Shown one piece after another: positions 44,744 through 53,284 of a stretch of 64,000 bases of DNA; within the stretch, counting starts at the first letter, position 1; every line of letters starts with the position of its first letter. The notes below the pieces were generated by a model. It saw only the letters and a program-made list of their open reading frames with translations. It had not been told where the DNA came from and ran no database searches. Origin of the DNA: Actinospica robiniae DSM 44927 (GTDB taxonomy: Bacteria; Actinomycetota; Actinomycetes; Streptomycetales; Catenulisporaceae); contig NZ_KI632511.1 of assembly GCF_000504285.1 (NCBI RefSeq), positions 3,221,372 through 3,285,371 of the forward strand. The letters are read 5' to 3'. The position numbers were made by a program, and so were the translations under genes.

Positions 44744-47683
44744 ATGCTCAGGATGACGTGGGGGCGGCTGCGCCGGCAGCGCGGACGGACGTTGGCCGTG
44801 CTCGCCGGGATCCTCACCGCGGTGACCGGCTTCGTCGTGCTCACCGGCTCGGTCTCGACGCAGCAGGCCAGGCTCACCAGTTTTGTGCAGGCCAACAGCG
44901 TCGGCGCGTACGACATCCTGGTCCGGCCCGCGGGCAGCGAATCAGAGCCCGAGCGCAACAGCGACCTCGTCCGGGGCAACTTCCTGGCCGGGCAGTACGG
45001 CGGCATCGGTCTGGCGCAGTGGCACCGGATCCAGCAGCTCACCGGTGTGCGCACGGCCGCGCCGGTCGCCATGCTCGGGTATGTGCCGATCGGGATGACG
45101 GCGGACGTCGACGTCACCGCTCAGGTGGACCCGTCGCTTCAGCAGCAGTTGATCAAGGTCTCGCGCTCGTGGCTCACCGACCGCGGTCTGACGAAGATCG
45201 ACGATCCCGGTGCCGACTACGTCTACGTCACACGGAACCCGGTGATCTGGCCGACCTTCGTCGGCACCCAGGACGGCAGTGTCTTCCTGAACTCTTCGAT
45301 CGAGTACATATATCAGGGCCGTAAGGTGCATATCCCCGCGGACTCGTGCGGCACAGAGCCTGCCCCGGGAGGCCAGGGCACGGTCGGCGTGCTCGTCGGC
45401 ACGGGCGTGCCGGTCGAGGCGTTGCCGGACGGGACGTTCCGGCCGATATGCGCGGCGATCGGGAACACGGCGGTGACGGCGACCGACCGGTTCTCCGTGG
45501 CGAATCGCAGCGACTTCCTGGTCGCACACCTCGGCGCCGACGGTGGCTTCACCATCGACCATCCGTTTCCCGGGCAGCAGCCGGTGTCTTCGAAGCGCCT
45601 CGACGTCCTGGTGAACTGGAACGTCATGGTGCAGCTCGCGGCGATCGATCCGACCGCCGAGGACGCGCTGGTCGGGCTCGACTCGGCGACGGAGCGCGGA
45701 TCCGCCTTGGCCGACGCGATGAAGCCGGCGCTCGGCCAGAGCTCGGCCGGCGTGCGGGGCGGTGCCTCGGCCACGGTGCCGGTGGTGCTCTCCGACGACT
45801 CAGGGCTCGATGAGCAACTTGCGTCCACATCCGGGCGCATCGAGGGCGATCTGTCCGGCGTCTATGAGCAGACCGCCGCTGCCGCCACGGCTTATGCCGG
45901 CGCGAGCGAGGCGAGCGGCGCCGGCCACACGACGCTCGACGTACAGAGCGTCTATGCGTCCACTGTGCGGCAGCAGCCTTTGGTGAAGTATTCCGGTTCT
46001 TACGATCAGGACTCCTCCGCCATGGTCGCCACTCTCAATCCCCGGTACGTCGCGCAGGAACCGACCTACCACGCGAACGCGGACGGCAGCCTGAGTGCCG
46101 TGGATCTCGGCGCGCCGAATCAGAACACGTGGAATATCGCGACGTACGGCGAGAGCGCCGACGTGCCGGCGTACGTCACCGACGACGCCTTCCGGTCCGT
46201 CTCGGTCAAGGGCGATACGCCAGGCGTCAGCAACGCCGTCGAGGGCGTGGCGGTGGGCACCTTCAATCCGGCCGAGCTCAAGCAGTTCTCCTCGCTCTCG
46301 GCCGTCGCCATGGAGACCTTCCAGTCCACTTCGGCAGCCGGCGCCGACGCGGCGAGCCGGCAGTCGCTCGGCGGCCGATCCTTGACCGGCAACTCGAGTC
46401 CGGGCTCTTACGTCGCCACGCCGCCCCAGCTGCTGACCACGATGGACGCGCTCCCCTACATCCTCGACACGGGCGATCCGAGCACCACGGCGCCCATCTC
46501 CGAGATCCAGGTCAAGGTCGCCGACGTCACCGGCGTCGACCAACGCTCGCGCAACCGGGTGGCCGCGGTGGCCGCCGAGATCCGCAAGGACACCGGTCTG
46601 CAGGTCGACATCGTGGCCGGGTCCTCGCCCTCACCCGTCACCGTGCGCCTGCCCGCGGGGAATCACGGCCGGCCCGCGCTGACGCTGGCCGAGCTCTGGT
46701 CGCGCGAGGGGGTCGCGGTCGCGCTGATCTCCGCGGTCGATCGCAAGAGCCTGTTTCTGTTCGTACTGGTGCTCATCGTGTGCATTCTGTTCGTGGGCAA
46801 CGCGGTCTCCTCCTCGGTCCGCTCGCGGCGCAACGAACTGGCGGTGCTGGCCTGCCTCGGCTGGCGGTCGCGGCGCATCGCTCTGCTCGTGCTCGGCGAG
46901 GTCCTGCTGGTGGCGCTGGCGGCCGGTGTCGCCGGCGGTGTGCTGGCGCGCCCGCTCGGCGCGGCGCTGGGCCTGCACGTCGGTCTCGTCCGCGCTGCCC
47001 TCGCGATCCCGGTCGCGCTGAGTGTCGCGCTCGCGGCAGCCGTCAAGCCCGCGATCGGAGCCGGCCGAACGCACCCCGGCGCGGGTCTCACTCCCGACGT
47101 CGTCGCCGCGCGCCGGCGCCGCGGCGGGAATGTGTCCGGCATCAGGACGCTGGCATGGACCGCCGCAGGGCGCACCCGATGGCGCACGGCTGCCGCCGTG
47201 CTGGCCCTGACGCTCGGCATCGGGGCGACGGCGCTGCTGGTCTGCATCGAGGCGGCGTTCCACACCGCCGCGTCTCAGTCGCTCCTGGCCGACGCGGTCG
47301 GCGTGAAGGTACGCGGAGCCGACGTCGTCGCAGCCGTCCTCACCCTGACCCTCGCCATAGCCGCCACGGCCGACGTCCTCTACCTCGGCATCGTCGAGCG
47401 GCTCGGGGAACTGGCTTCCCTGCGCGCGGCCGGGTGGCGTGATGCTGATATACGTAGACTGGTTCTATGGGAAGGTGCGCTGATCTCGGCGCTGGGCGCG
47501 GTTTTCGGCGGCCTGCTCGGCCTGGCGGGTACAAGGCTGCTGCTCGGCGAGGTCCCGGCAGCCGTCTATCCGGCGCTGGTGGTGCTCGGCCCGCTCGGCT
47601 TCGCCGCCACCGGGGCCGCCTGCCTGGCGCCCGCCCGGCTCGCCGCGCGGGCGCCCATCGCGCGAACACTGAGTGAATGCTGA
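44744..47683 (+). CDS. FtsX/MacB-type ABC transporter permease, first gene of the peptide locus
   Basis: 979 residues. There is one N-terminal helix (TLAVLAGILTAVTGFVVLTG), a large extracellular domain of about 600 residues, three helices around FLFVLVLIVCILFVGNAVSS, a further group around ALALTLGIGATALLVCIEAA, and a final FtsX core near GWRDADIRRLVLWEGALISA. This duplicated FtsX layout is that of macrolide- or lipoprotein-type exporters and of antimicrobial-peptide resistance transporters. Its ATPase is most likely the gene at 48606, which is of the LolD/MacB class. A predicted role is export or self-protection for the Cys-rich peptide encoded downstream. Start ATG 44744; ATG 44753 is also possible. 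Confidence 0.88.
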   Translation: MLRMTWGRLRRQRGRTLAVLAGILTAVTGFVVLTGSVSTQQARLTSFVQANSVGAYDILVRPAGSESEPERNSDLVRGNFLAGQYGGIGLAQWHRIQQLTGVRTAAPVAMLGYVPIGMTADVDVTAQVDPSLQQQLIKVSRSWLTDRGLTKIDDPGADYVYVTRNPVIWPTFVGTQDGSVFLNSSIEYIYQGRKVHIPADSCGTEPAPGGQGTVGVLVGTGVPVEALPDGTFRPICAAIGNTAVTATDRFSVANRSDFLVAHLGADGGFTIDHPFPGQQPVSSKRLDVLVNWNVMVQLAAIDPTAEDALVGLDSATERGSALADAMKPALGQSSAGVRGGASATVPVVLSDDSGLDEQLASTSGRIEGDLSGVYEQTAAAATAYAGASEASGAGHTTLDVQSVYASTVRQQPLVKYSGSYDQDSSAMVATLNPRYVAQEPTYHANADGSLSAVDLGAPNQNTWNIATYGESADVPAYVTDDAFRSVSVKGDTPGVSNAVEGVAVGTFNPAELKQFSSLSAVAMETFQSTSAAGADAASRQSLGGRSLTGNSSPGSYVATPPQLLTTMDALPYILDTGDPSTTAPISEIQVKVADVTGVDQRSRNRVAAVAAEIRKDTGLQVDIVAGSSPSPVTVRLPAGNHGRPALTLAELWSREGVAVALISAVDRKSLFLFVLVLIVCILFVGNAVSSSVRSRRNELAVLACLGWRSRRIALLVLGEVLLVALAAGVAGGVLARPLGAALGLHVGLVRAALAIPVALSVALAAAVKPAIGAGRTHPGAGLTPDVVAARRRRGGNVSGIRTLAWTAAGRTRWRTAAAVLALTLGIGATALLVCIEAAFHTAASQSLLADAVGVKVRGADVVAAVLTLTLAIAATADVLYLGIVERLGELASLRAAGWRDADIRRLVLWEGALISALGAVFGGLLGLAGTRLLLGEVPAAVYPALVVLGPLGFAATGAACLAPARLAARAPIARTLSEC

Positions 47684-47687
47684 GGAG

Positions 47688-47707
47688 TTGACATTTGGTC
47701 TAGACCA
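47688..47707 (+). promoter_or_regulatory. Promoter -35 region with a perfect DasR box (dre) upstream of the SARP gene
   Basis: TGGTCTAGACCA at 47696-47707 equals the core of the DasR-responsive element of streptomycetes (ACTGGTCTAGACCACT). It lies 3 bases after a perfect TTGACA (47688-47693), so a bound repressor would block the promoter. The SARP start is 93 bases downstream. A convincing -10 was not found. Confidence 0.75.
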
Positions 47708-47799
47708 TTAACCGCGCCCCCTGCTATGTTCGTCGGCACCGGGCCCTTTTTCTTTGCGTGAGCGGCAGGGCCCTGTGATACCACGGGAGGGGATGCTCG

Positions 47800-48564
47800 A
47801 TGCTGCGGTTCGGACTGCTCGGGCCGGTGGAGGTGTTCGTCGACGGCCGCGAGTTACGCCTCGCCCACGGCAAACAACGCGATCTGCTCGCCCTGTTGTT
47901 GCTGCGTCCGAATCGCGTCCGCACCACCGACGAGCTGATCCAGCGGCTTTGGCCGGCCAGCCGTCCGGACAACGCTGTCAATGCCCTGCATACCCATGTG
48001 CTGCGACTGCGTCGGCAGCTGGGGAACGTCGCCGGCGAACGCATCGAGACCCGGGCGCCCGGTTATCGCATCCTCGTCGCGCCGGGTGAATTAGACCTCG
48101 ATGAGTACCGCCGATGGCACGAGATGTGCGAGAGCGACGCGAAGAGCGCCGATTGGAGCTCATTGCTCGATCATGCGCAGAGCGCTCTGCGCCTGTGGCG
48201 CGGCAATCCGTTCCTGGATGTCTCGACCGAGATCGGCGACAGTTCGGACGCGGCGCTCCTGCGTGAGGAACGGCTTTGCACGGAACTGCTCCGCATCCGT
48301 GCGCTCGTCGAACTCGGCAGTTTCGCCTCGGCCGCAGCCCGCGCGCGCCCGCTGCTCGACGAGCATCCGTTCCACGAGCGCCTGGCAGGCCTCTACATCT
48401 CTGCGCTCGCTCAAGACGGGCGCCGCACCGAGGCACTCGAGGCGTATCAGCGCACGAGCAGCACGTACTTCGAGCATCTGGGCGTGGCGCCGGGTGCGGA
48501 CCTGCAGCGCCTGCACCGCACGGTCCTCGATGGCGCGGTCTCGCCGGCGCCCGCCCTGTCCTGA
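47800..48564 (+). CDS. SARP-family pathway activator with two TTA codons
   Basis: 254 residues with the standalone SARP layout. A winged-helix OmpR-like DNA-binding domain (LRLAHGKQRDLLALLLLRPN and ERIETRAPGYRILVAPGELD) is followed by a bacterial transcriptional activation domain (LLEEHPFHERLAG-like LLDEHPFHERLAGLYISALA). Family members switch on antibiotic gene clusters. Two leucine codons are TTA (47854-47856, codon 19; 48091-48093, codon 98), which in streptomycetes make translation depend on the bldA tRNA. The dre site 93 bases upstream adds likely GlcNAc control, as known for actII-ORF4 of S. coelicolor. It lies between the permease and ATPase genes and probably activates the peptide operon that follows. 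Confidence 0.92.
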   Translation: MLRFGLLGPVEVFVDGRELRLAHGKQRDLLALLLLRPNRVRTTDELIQRLWPASRPDNAVNALHTHVLRLRRQLGNVAGERIETRAPGYRILVAPGELDLDEYRRWHEMCESDAKSADWSSLLDHAQSALRLWRGNPFLDVSTEIGDSSDAALLREERLCTELLRIRALVELGSFASAAARARPLLDEHPFHERLAGLYISALAQDGRRTEALEAYQRTSSTYFEHLGVAPGADLQRLHRTVLDGAVSPAPALS

Positions 48565-48605
48565 CTCCGGGCTGCCCGCCGGCCGCCTCAACACGGAAGA
48601 GAGCC

Positions 48606-49286
48606 ATGTCGGATTTCCCTGCTCCCATCGTCGTGCGCGAACTGAGGAAGGCGTTCGGATCCGGCTCGAACGCCGTCCGCGCGGTGGACGGCGTCGACCT
48701 GGACGTCGAGGCCGGCTCGCGCGTGGCGCTGACCGGCGCGTCCGGCTCGGGCAAGTCCACGCTGCTGCACCTGATCGGCGCGATCGAGAAGGCCGACTCG
48801 GGGCGGATCACGGTCGGCACGACCGAGGTGACGCAGCTTCGGCGTACTGCGGCCGCGGACTACCGGCAGACGGTGGGCTTCGTCTTCCAGCGCTTCCACC
48901 TGCTGCCGGCGCTCACCGCACTGGACAACGTGGTGGCCGCGGTGCTGCCGCGGAAGGTCGACTTCGACAAGGCCGAGCGGGCCGCCGAACTACTCGACGC
49001 GGTGGGCCTGAGCGGACGCCACGACGCCCTGCCCTCGCAGCTGTCCGGCGGCCAGCAGCAGCGCGTGGCCATCGCGCGGGCCCTCATCGGGCGCCCCTCG
49101 CTCTTCCTCGCCGACGAGCCGACCGGCGCCCTCGACTCCGCCACTGGCACAGCCGTCGTCGACCTCATCCTCGAACTCGCCGAGGCCCACGGATTCACCG
49201 CCGTCATCGCCACCCACGAGCAGTCCGTCGCCGCCCGTTGCGACCGGGTGATCCGGGTCTCTGACGGGAAGATCGTCGTGGACTGA
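48606..49286 (+). CDS. ABC transporter ATPase (LolD/MacB class)
   Basis: 226 residues: Walker A GASGSGKST (about residue 43), Q-loop VGFVFQRFHLL, signature LSGGQQQR, Walker B LFLADEPTGALD, and H-loop ATHEQSVAARC. The DEPTGALD and the length are typical of ATPases that pair with FtsX-type permeases. The likely partner is the permease at 44744. ATG 48606 has GGAAGAGAG upstream, and it lies 41 bp after the SARP stop. Confidence 0.92.
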   Translation: MSDFPAPIVVRELRKAFGSGSNAVRAVDGVDLDVEAGSRVALTGASGSGKSTLLHLIGAIEKADSGRITVGTTEVTQLRRTAAADYRQTVGFVFQRFHLLPALTALDNVVAAVLPRKVDFDKAERAAELLDAVGLSGRHDALPSQLSGGQQQRVAIARALIGRPSLFLADEPTGALDSATGTAVVDLILELAEAHGFTAVIATHEQSVAARCDRVIRVSDGKIVVD

Positions 49287-49304
49287 GCAGCCTTCTGGCG
49301 TCCG

Positions 49305-49334
49305 GCTGGCGCCGGGCGCCACGGCGGCGCCAGC
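49305..49334 (+). terminator. Hairpin between ATPase and peptide genes
   Basis: GCTGGCGCC (49305-49313) pairs with GGCGCCAGC (49326-49334) around a GC-rich 12-base loop. It may end the SARP-ATPase transcript, or act as a partial barrier before the peptide promoter. Confidence 0.5.
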
Positions 49335-49354
49335 GGGCTCGGCCATGCTCTGAC

Positions 49355-49366
49355 AGGTCCAGACCA
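49355..49366 (+). promoter_or_regulatory. dre-like site upstream of the Cys-rich peptide gene
   Basis: AGGTCCAGACCA matches 10 of 12 bases of the dre core found at 47696 and again directly follows a TGACA (49351-49355). It ends 43 bases before the peptide start codon. Confidence 0.5.
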
Positions 49367-49409
49367 ATCGCGCCGAAGCCGCGGCGCCGATCCGCTGAGA
49401 GGCCCCAAC

Positions 49410-49622
49410 ATGGTCAAAGCACTGATGAAGCTCGCCGACCGTACCGCCGGCCTTCTGCTCCCCGAGGTCAAGGCCTCCGCGAGCTGCACCCCGGCGACGT
49501 ACACGACCTGCACCTGCGACCACAACAACGGCACGCGGGCGCCGTGGCTCGACTGCACCGTCTACCACGTCGCCGGCAACTGTGCCAGCTCGACGACCTA
49601 CTACAACGGCGGCTCCTGCTAG
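49410..49622 (+). CDS. Precursor of a small secreted six-cysteine peptide
   Basis: 70 residues in two parts. Residues 1-24 (MVKALMKLADRTAGLLLPEV plus KASA) look like a leader that ends in an AxA signal-peptidase motif. The remaining 46 residues begin SCTPATYTTCTCDHNNG and hold six cysteines (Cys26, 34, 36, 49, 58, 70), the last being the C-terminal residue. The core is rich in Thr, Tyr, Asn and Gly. No lanthipeptide or other modification enzyme is adjacent. Instead, thiol-redox, exporter and signal-peptidase genes follow, so three disulfides are the likely modification. The leader is amphipathic rather than a classic Sec signal, which suggests dedicated export. ATG 49410 follows GAGAGG at 7 bases. 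I do not recognise the peptide family; it could be an antimicrobial, a signal or an enzyme inhibitor. Confidence 0.85.
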   Translation: MVKALMKLADRTAGLLLPEVKASASCTPATYTTCTCDHNNGTRAPWLDCTVYHVAGNCASSTTYYNGGSC

Positions 49623-49762
49623 GCAGCCGGCTGCCAGCCGGTAGGTCCCGCGACCGGAGCGGCGGCCGACTTCCGCCGCTCCGGTCCCGCCCGAAACCTG
49701 CCGACGCCGCCACACCTGCGCAGACTCCGCTCACCACGAGACTCCGAGACCATCGCGGACGG

Positions 49763-50308
49763 ATGCCGATGTTCTATGTCATAGCCCTGTCACGTTGGTC
49801 GCTGGCGCTGGTGTTCGCGGTCGCGGTGGCCGGCAAGTTCCGCAGCCGCGCCGGGTTCGCGGCCTCGGTGCGGGACATGGTCGGCGTCACCGACCGGGCC
49901 GCCGGGCGATTGGCCGTCGCCTCGATCGGCGCCGAAGCGCTCGCCGCGATCCTGCTGCTCATCCCGGCGACCGGCCGCGTCGGTGCCGCGCTCGCCGGGG
50001 TCTTGCTGCTGTCCTTCACCTTGCTGATCCTCCGGCTGATCCTGCGCCGCGAGACCGTCGCGTGCTCGTGCTTCGGGGCTTCGACCGAGCCCGCCGGGTG
50101 GCTCCAGGTCGGGCGCAACACCTTCCTGCTGGCGCTGGCCGTGCTGAGCGGCCTGGCCTGGAGCCCGAACGGGATGCGGTCCGGGCTGGTGACGGTCGCG
50201 TTCGCGGCGGTCGCTGTCGCCACCGTCGTGGCGTCGCTCGACGACGTCGTCTTCCTCTTGTCGCCGGCCGAGAGCCGGCGGCAGCCGCTGACAGGAGTAG
50301 GCCGATGA
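49763..50308 (+). CDS. MauE/DoxX-type redox membrane protein
   Basis: 181 residues with four or five helices: SRWSLALVFAVAVAGKF, GAEALAAILLLIPATG, LAGVLLLSFTLLILRLIL, and then FLLALAVLSGLAWSP. A CSC motif (Cys101, Cys103) follows the third helix at RRETVACSCFGAS, as in MauE proteins. MauE-like proteins help form disulfides in exported proteins together with a thioredoxin-fold partner. The next gene, with overlapping ATGA, encodes exactly such a partner. Start ATG 49763 or ATG 49769; the second has better ribosome-site spacing. Confidence 0.88.
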   Translation: MPMFYVIALSRWSLALVFAVAVAGKFRSRAGFAASVRDMVGVTDRAAGRLAVASIGAEALAAILLLIPATGRVGAALAGVLLLSFTLLILRLILRRETVACSCFGASTEPAGWLQVGRNTFLLALAVLSGLAWSPNGMRSGLVTVAFAAVAVATVVASLDDVVFLLSPAESRRQPLTGVGR

Positions 50309-50895
50309 CTGTGCTCGCCATTGCCGTGACACTCTTCGGGGTGCTCTCGCTGTTCAATCTCCTGCTGGCCCTCGGCCTGGCCAGGAAGCTGCGCCAGGGA
50401 TCCGCCGAACCGGCGCACGCCCACGCGCCCTTCCCCGCGGGCGCATTCGCCTCGACCGGCGGCGGGAGCAGCAAGGCGCCGGCGCTGAGCGCGGGCACGC
50501 CCCTCCCCCATGCCTCTGAGCTCGGCCACGACGGCCGCCCGCTCCTCGTCGGTTTCTTCTCCTCGACCTGCAAGGCGTGCCCCGAACACCTGCCGCGCTT
50601 CCGCGAATTCGCCGAGACCTTCCCCGGTGACGCAGTGGCGGTGCTCAACGGCGATCCGGACGCGCTGAAGTCGTACGTCGCGGCGCTGGGCCCCGGCATC
50701 CGGAACGTCTCCGACACCACGGCGCACGGGCTGCTCAGCGACGCCGTCGAGCTGCGCGCCTGGCCCTCCTTCGTCATCGCCGATGCGGGCGGCGGCGTGC
50801 GCACGACCGGCCTGGACGTGCGGCTACTCGATCTGTCCGGCGTTCACGCGCCGCAAGTCGTCAGCGAGATCGCTGCCGGAGCCGGCAGCCGATGA
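50305..50895 (+). CDS. Membrane-anchored TlpA-like thiol-disulfide protein
   Basis: 196 residues. One N-terminal anchor helix (MTVLAIAVTLFGVLSLFNLL), a Pro/Ala/Ser linker, then a thioredoxin fold with FFSSTCKACPEHLPRF holding the CxxC pair Cys89 and Cys92, and a cis-proline region ELRAWPSFVIADAGG. It probably oxidises or isomerises disulfides outside the cell, with MauE as electron partner. The likely client is the six-cysteine peptide. It overlaps both neighbours by four bases. Confidence 0.9.
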   Translation: MTVLAIAVTLFGVLSLFNLLLALGLARKLRQGSAEPAHAHAPFPAGAFASTGGGSSKAPALSAGTPLPHASELGHDGRPLLVGFFSSTCKACPEHLPRFREFAETFPGDAVAVLNGDPDALKSYVAALGPGIRNVSDTTAHGLLSDAVELRAWPSFVIADAGGGVRTTGLDVRLLDLSGVHAPQVVSEIAAGAGSR

Positions 50896-52727
50896 AGCGC
50901 GCCGACCGGACCCGCCGCTGGTGCCGGCTGGTCGCGCGGGCCCTGGCGCTGGCCGTCTCCGTCGCGCCGGTCGCAGTCCTCGTCCAGATCGTCTTGTCGA
51001 TAGCGAGCGGCCTGGTGGGGGCCGCGGCGTCGCTCATCCTCCGCGACATCATCGACGACGTCGTGCGGCACCGTCCGACGTCGTCGATCGCCGAGCTCGT
51101 CGTGCTGCTCGCCTTGGTCGGAGCCGCGACCGCGCTGCTGCCCATCCTGGTCCAGTACTGCCGATCGCAGATCCGCCGGGCACTCGGCCTGACGGTGCAG
51201 GACCGCATCTTCCACGCCGTCAACGGTTTCCACCGCACGGACCGCTTCGAGGACCCGCGCTTCCTCGACCAGCTCCGCATGGCACAGCAGGCCACTACTC
51301 AGGGACCTGATCAGGCGGTGTCAGCTCTCTTCATCCTTGGCCAGTCGCTCGTGACGATCACCTCGTTCGTCCTCTTCCTCGGCTCGCGCGCCCCGCTGCT
51401 GGCCGCGGCGGCCCTCGCGGCCGGCGTCCCTGGCCTCGTCGTGCAGTTGCGGCTGAGCGCCGAACGCAACCAGGTGATGGCCTCGACGAGCCAGACCGCC
51501 CGTCGCCAGCTGACGGCCCGCAGCCTGATGTCCGACCCCGTGGCAGTCAGGGAGCTGCGACTGTTCGGCCTCGGTGACTTCTTCCGGTCGCGGGTGGCCG
51601 CCGACACCGCCACCGTGAACCACGCCGAGCGCCGGACCGATCTGCGCACCGTGCTGTTCAACGCGCCGCTGGCGATCCTCGGCGCGTCGATCGCCGGGAT
51701 CGGGCTGCTGTGGGCGGCGGACGCGGCGTCGCGCGGCGCGATCACGGTCGGCGACGTGTCAGTGTTCGTAGCGGCGCTCGCCGCCATCCAGGGCGGCCTG
51801 GCCACCATCAGCACCTCTGCCGGGACGCTCAACCAGGCTGTCGGCTGCTTCGGCTACTACACCGACATCGTCGACCTCGCGGACGACCGTCCGGCCGCGG
51901 TTGCCGGCTGTCCGGCGCTCGTCGAGGGCATTGAACTGCGCGACGTCTGGTTCCGCTACAGCCCGGATGGACCCTGGGTCCTGAAGGGGGTGAGCATGAC
52001 GATCGCGCGCGGCCAGTCGACCGCGATCGTCGGGCTGAACGGCTCGGGCAAGAGCACGCTCGTCAAGCTGCTGTGCGGCTTTCACGAGCCGGAGCGCGGC
52101 TCGATTCGCTGGGATGGGCTGGATGCGCGCGAGATCGACCCGGAGAGCCTGCGCCGCAGAATCGGGGCGATCTTCCAAGACCACATGCGCTACGACCTGA
52201 CGGCCGGTGAGAACGTCGGGGTCGGTGACCTGCCTGCGCTGGACGATCGGGAGCGGGTCGTGGCGCGGGCCGTGCAGGCCGGGGTCGACGCCGCGGTGAG
52301 CGCCTTGCCGTCAGGCTACGACACGCTGCTCAGCCGACTGTTCTTCGTGGACGCGGCACCAGGCGTCGGCCCGCAGCGCGGGGTCCAGCTCTCCGGCGGC
52401 CAGTGGCAGCGGCTGGCCCTCGCTCGAGGATTGATGCGCGACCAGGCCGACCTGCTGATCCTGGACGAGCCCAGTTCGGGCCTGGATGCCGAGGCCGAGC
52501 GCGATGTCCACGAGCGACTCCGGACCCTGCGGGACGGCCAGACGAACCTGCTGATCTCGCACCGGCTGAGCGCCGTGCGCGCGGCCGAGCAGATCTACGT
52601 CCTGTCCGAAGGGGTCATCATCGAGGACGGCGACCATGTCGGGCTGATGGCGGTCGGCGGCCAGTACGCACGGCTCTTCGAGGCTCAGGCGGCCGGATAT
52701 CAGGACACGATGGCGGCGGCCCAATGA
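50892..52727 (+). CDS. ABC exporter, fused membrane and ATPase domains
   Basis: 611 residues. An N-terminal six-helix exporter domain (first helix ALALAVSVAPVAVLVQIVLS) precedes an ATPase domain with Walker A GLNGSGKST (about residue 381), signature LSGGQWQR (about 501), Walker B LLILDEPSSGLD and a switch histidine in LLISHRLSAVR. There is no C39 peptidase domain, so leader removal must be done by another protein, and the next gene encodes a signal peptidase. It is a half-transporter that would act as a homodimer and export the Cys-rich precursor. It overlaps the TlpA and S26 genes (ATGA at both ends). Confidence 0.92.
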   Translation: MKRADRTRRWCRLVARALALAVSVAPVAVLVQIVLSIASGLVGAAASLILRDIIDDVVRHRPTSSIAELVVLLALVGAATALLPILVQYCRSQIRRALGLTVQDRIFHAVNGFHRTDRFEDPRFLDQLRMAQQATTQGPDQAVSALFILGQSLVTITSFVLFLGSRAPLLAAAALAAGVPGLVVQLRLSAERNQVMASTSQTARRQLTARSLMSDPVAVRELRLFGLGDFFRSRVAADTATVNHAERRTDLRTVLFNAPLAILGASIAGIGLLWAADAASRGAITVGDVSVFVAALAAIQGGLATISTSAGTLNQAVGCFGYYTDIVDLADDRPAAVAGCPALVEGIELRDVWFRYSPDGPWVLKGVSMTIARGQSTAIVGLNGSGKSTLVKLLCGFHEPERGSIRWDGLDAREIDPESLRRRIGAIFQDHMRYDLTAGENVGVGDLPALDDRERVVARAVQAGVDAAVSALPSGYDTLLSRLFFVDAAPGVGPQRGVQLSGGQWQRLALARGLMRDQADLLILDEPSSGLDAEAERDVHERLRTLRDGQTNLLISHRLSAVRAAEQIYVLSEGVIIEDGDHVGLMAVGGQYARLFEAQAAGYQDTMAAAQ

Positions 52728-53218
52728 GATTCCTGCGACGCTACCTCGTGGTGGTCGTCGAGGGCTGGAGCATGTATCCGACCTACGCGGACGGCGACCG
52801 GCTCCTGGCCCGGCGGGCGAAGCAGGGCACGAATCAGCAGCCTGCGTCGCCATCCGTGGGCGCCATTGTGGTGGTGCCTCGGCCGGACGAGCGCAATGGG
52901 TGGTGCCAGCCGCTGCCGGCAGAACTCGCCGCGGGTGCCGGCCTGTTCGTCAAGCGCGTCGCCGCCTCCGCTGGTGACGAGGTTCCGGCTGCCTTCCGAG
53001 AGGCGGTGGGCGCCGCGGGTCCGGAGTTCCGGGTGCCGCCGGGCATGCTCTTGCTGGTCGGGGATCATCCGGGCAGCCGCGACTCGAAGCAGCACGGCTA
53101 CTGTCCGGTCGACCAGGTTGTCGCACGGGTGGTCAGGCGGATCTCGGTATCAGGCCACGTCGTCCCACCCTCGGTGCTCGACCCCGATATCCCGCACCGC
53201 AGCATCGGGGTCGCGTGA
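52724..53218 (+). CDS. S26-family signal peptidase
   Basis: 164 residues. Catalytic serine Ser16 is in VEGWSMYPTYADGDRLL (the SxMxP box), and catalytic lysine Lys77 is in FVKRVAASAGDEVP. The third conserved block is LLVGDHPGSRDSKQHGYCPV. The N-terminus before the serine is only 15 residues and weakly hydrophobic, so it lacks the usual full membrane anchor and may dock on the ABC exporter. The AxA site in the peptide leader (ASA before SC) is a fitting target. Last gene of the coupled set. Confidence 0.92.
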   Translation: MRFLRRYLVVVVEGWSMYPTYADGDRLLARRAKQGTNQQPASPSVGAIVVVPRPDERNGWCQPLPAELAAGAGLFVKRVAASAGDEVPAAFREAVGAAGPEFRVPPGMLLLVGDHPGSRDSKQHGYCPVDQVVARVVRRISVSGHVVPPSVLDPDIPHRSIGVA

Positions 53219-53228
53219 GAGCGCTCTC
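53217..53228. promoter_or_regulatory. GAGAGCGCTCTC palindrome at the end of the S26 gene
   Basis: Perfect 12-bp palindrome overlapping the stop codon. The same 12-mer occurs in front of the big GH3 gene (56784) and of the permease at 61661. Here no promoter is evident; it may be a leftover from a lost glycosidase gene. Confidence 0.4.
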
Positions 53229-53284
53229 TCAGCCCTAAGGCCGCACGGCCCGGACGCGCCGGGCCGCGCGGTCGTCTCGTGAGG

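Noticed and set aside
47725-47730. TATGTT as the -10 of the SARP promoter
   Set aside because: It is 31 bases from the TTGACA, too far for a standard promoter.
49410-49622. Lanthipeptide or lasso precursor
   Set aside because: No LanM/LanB/LanC, lasso cyclase or radical-SAM gene is near; redox and signal-peptidase genes point to disulfides instead.
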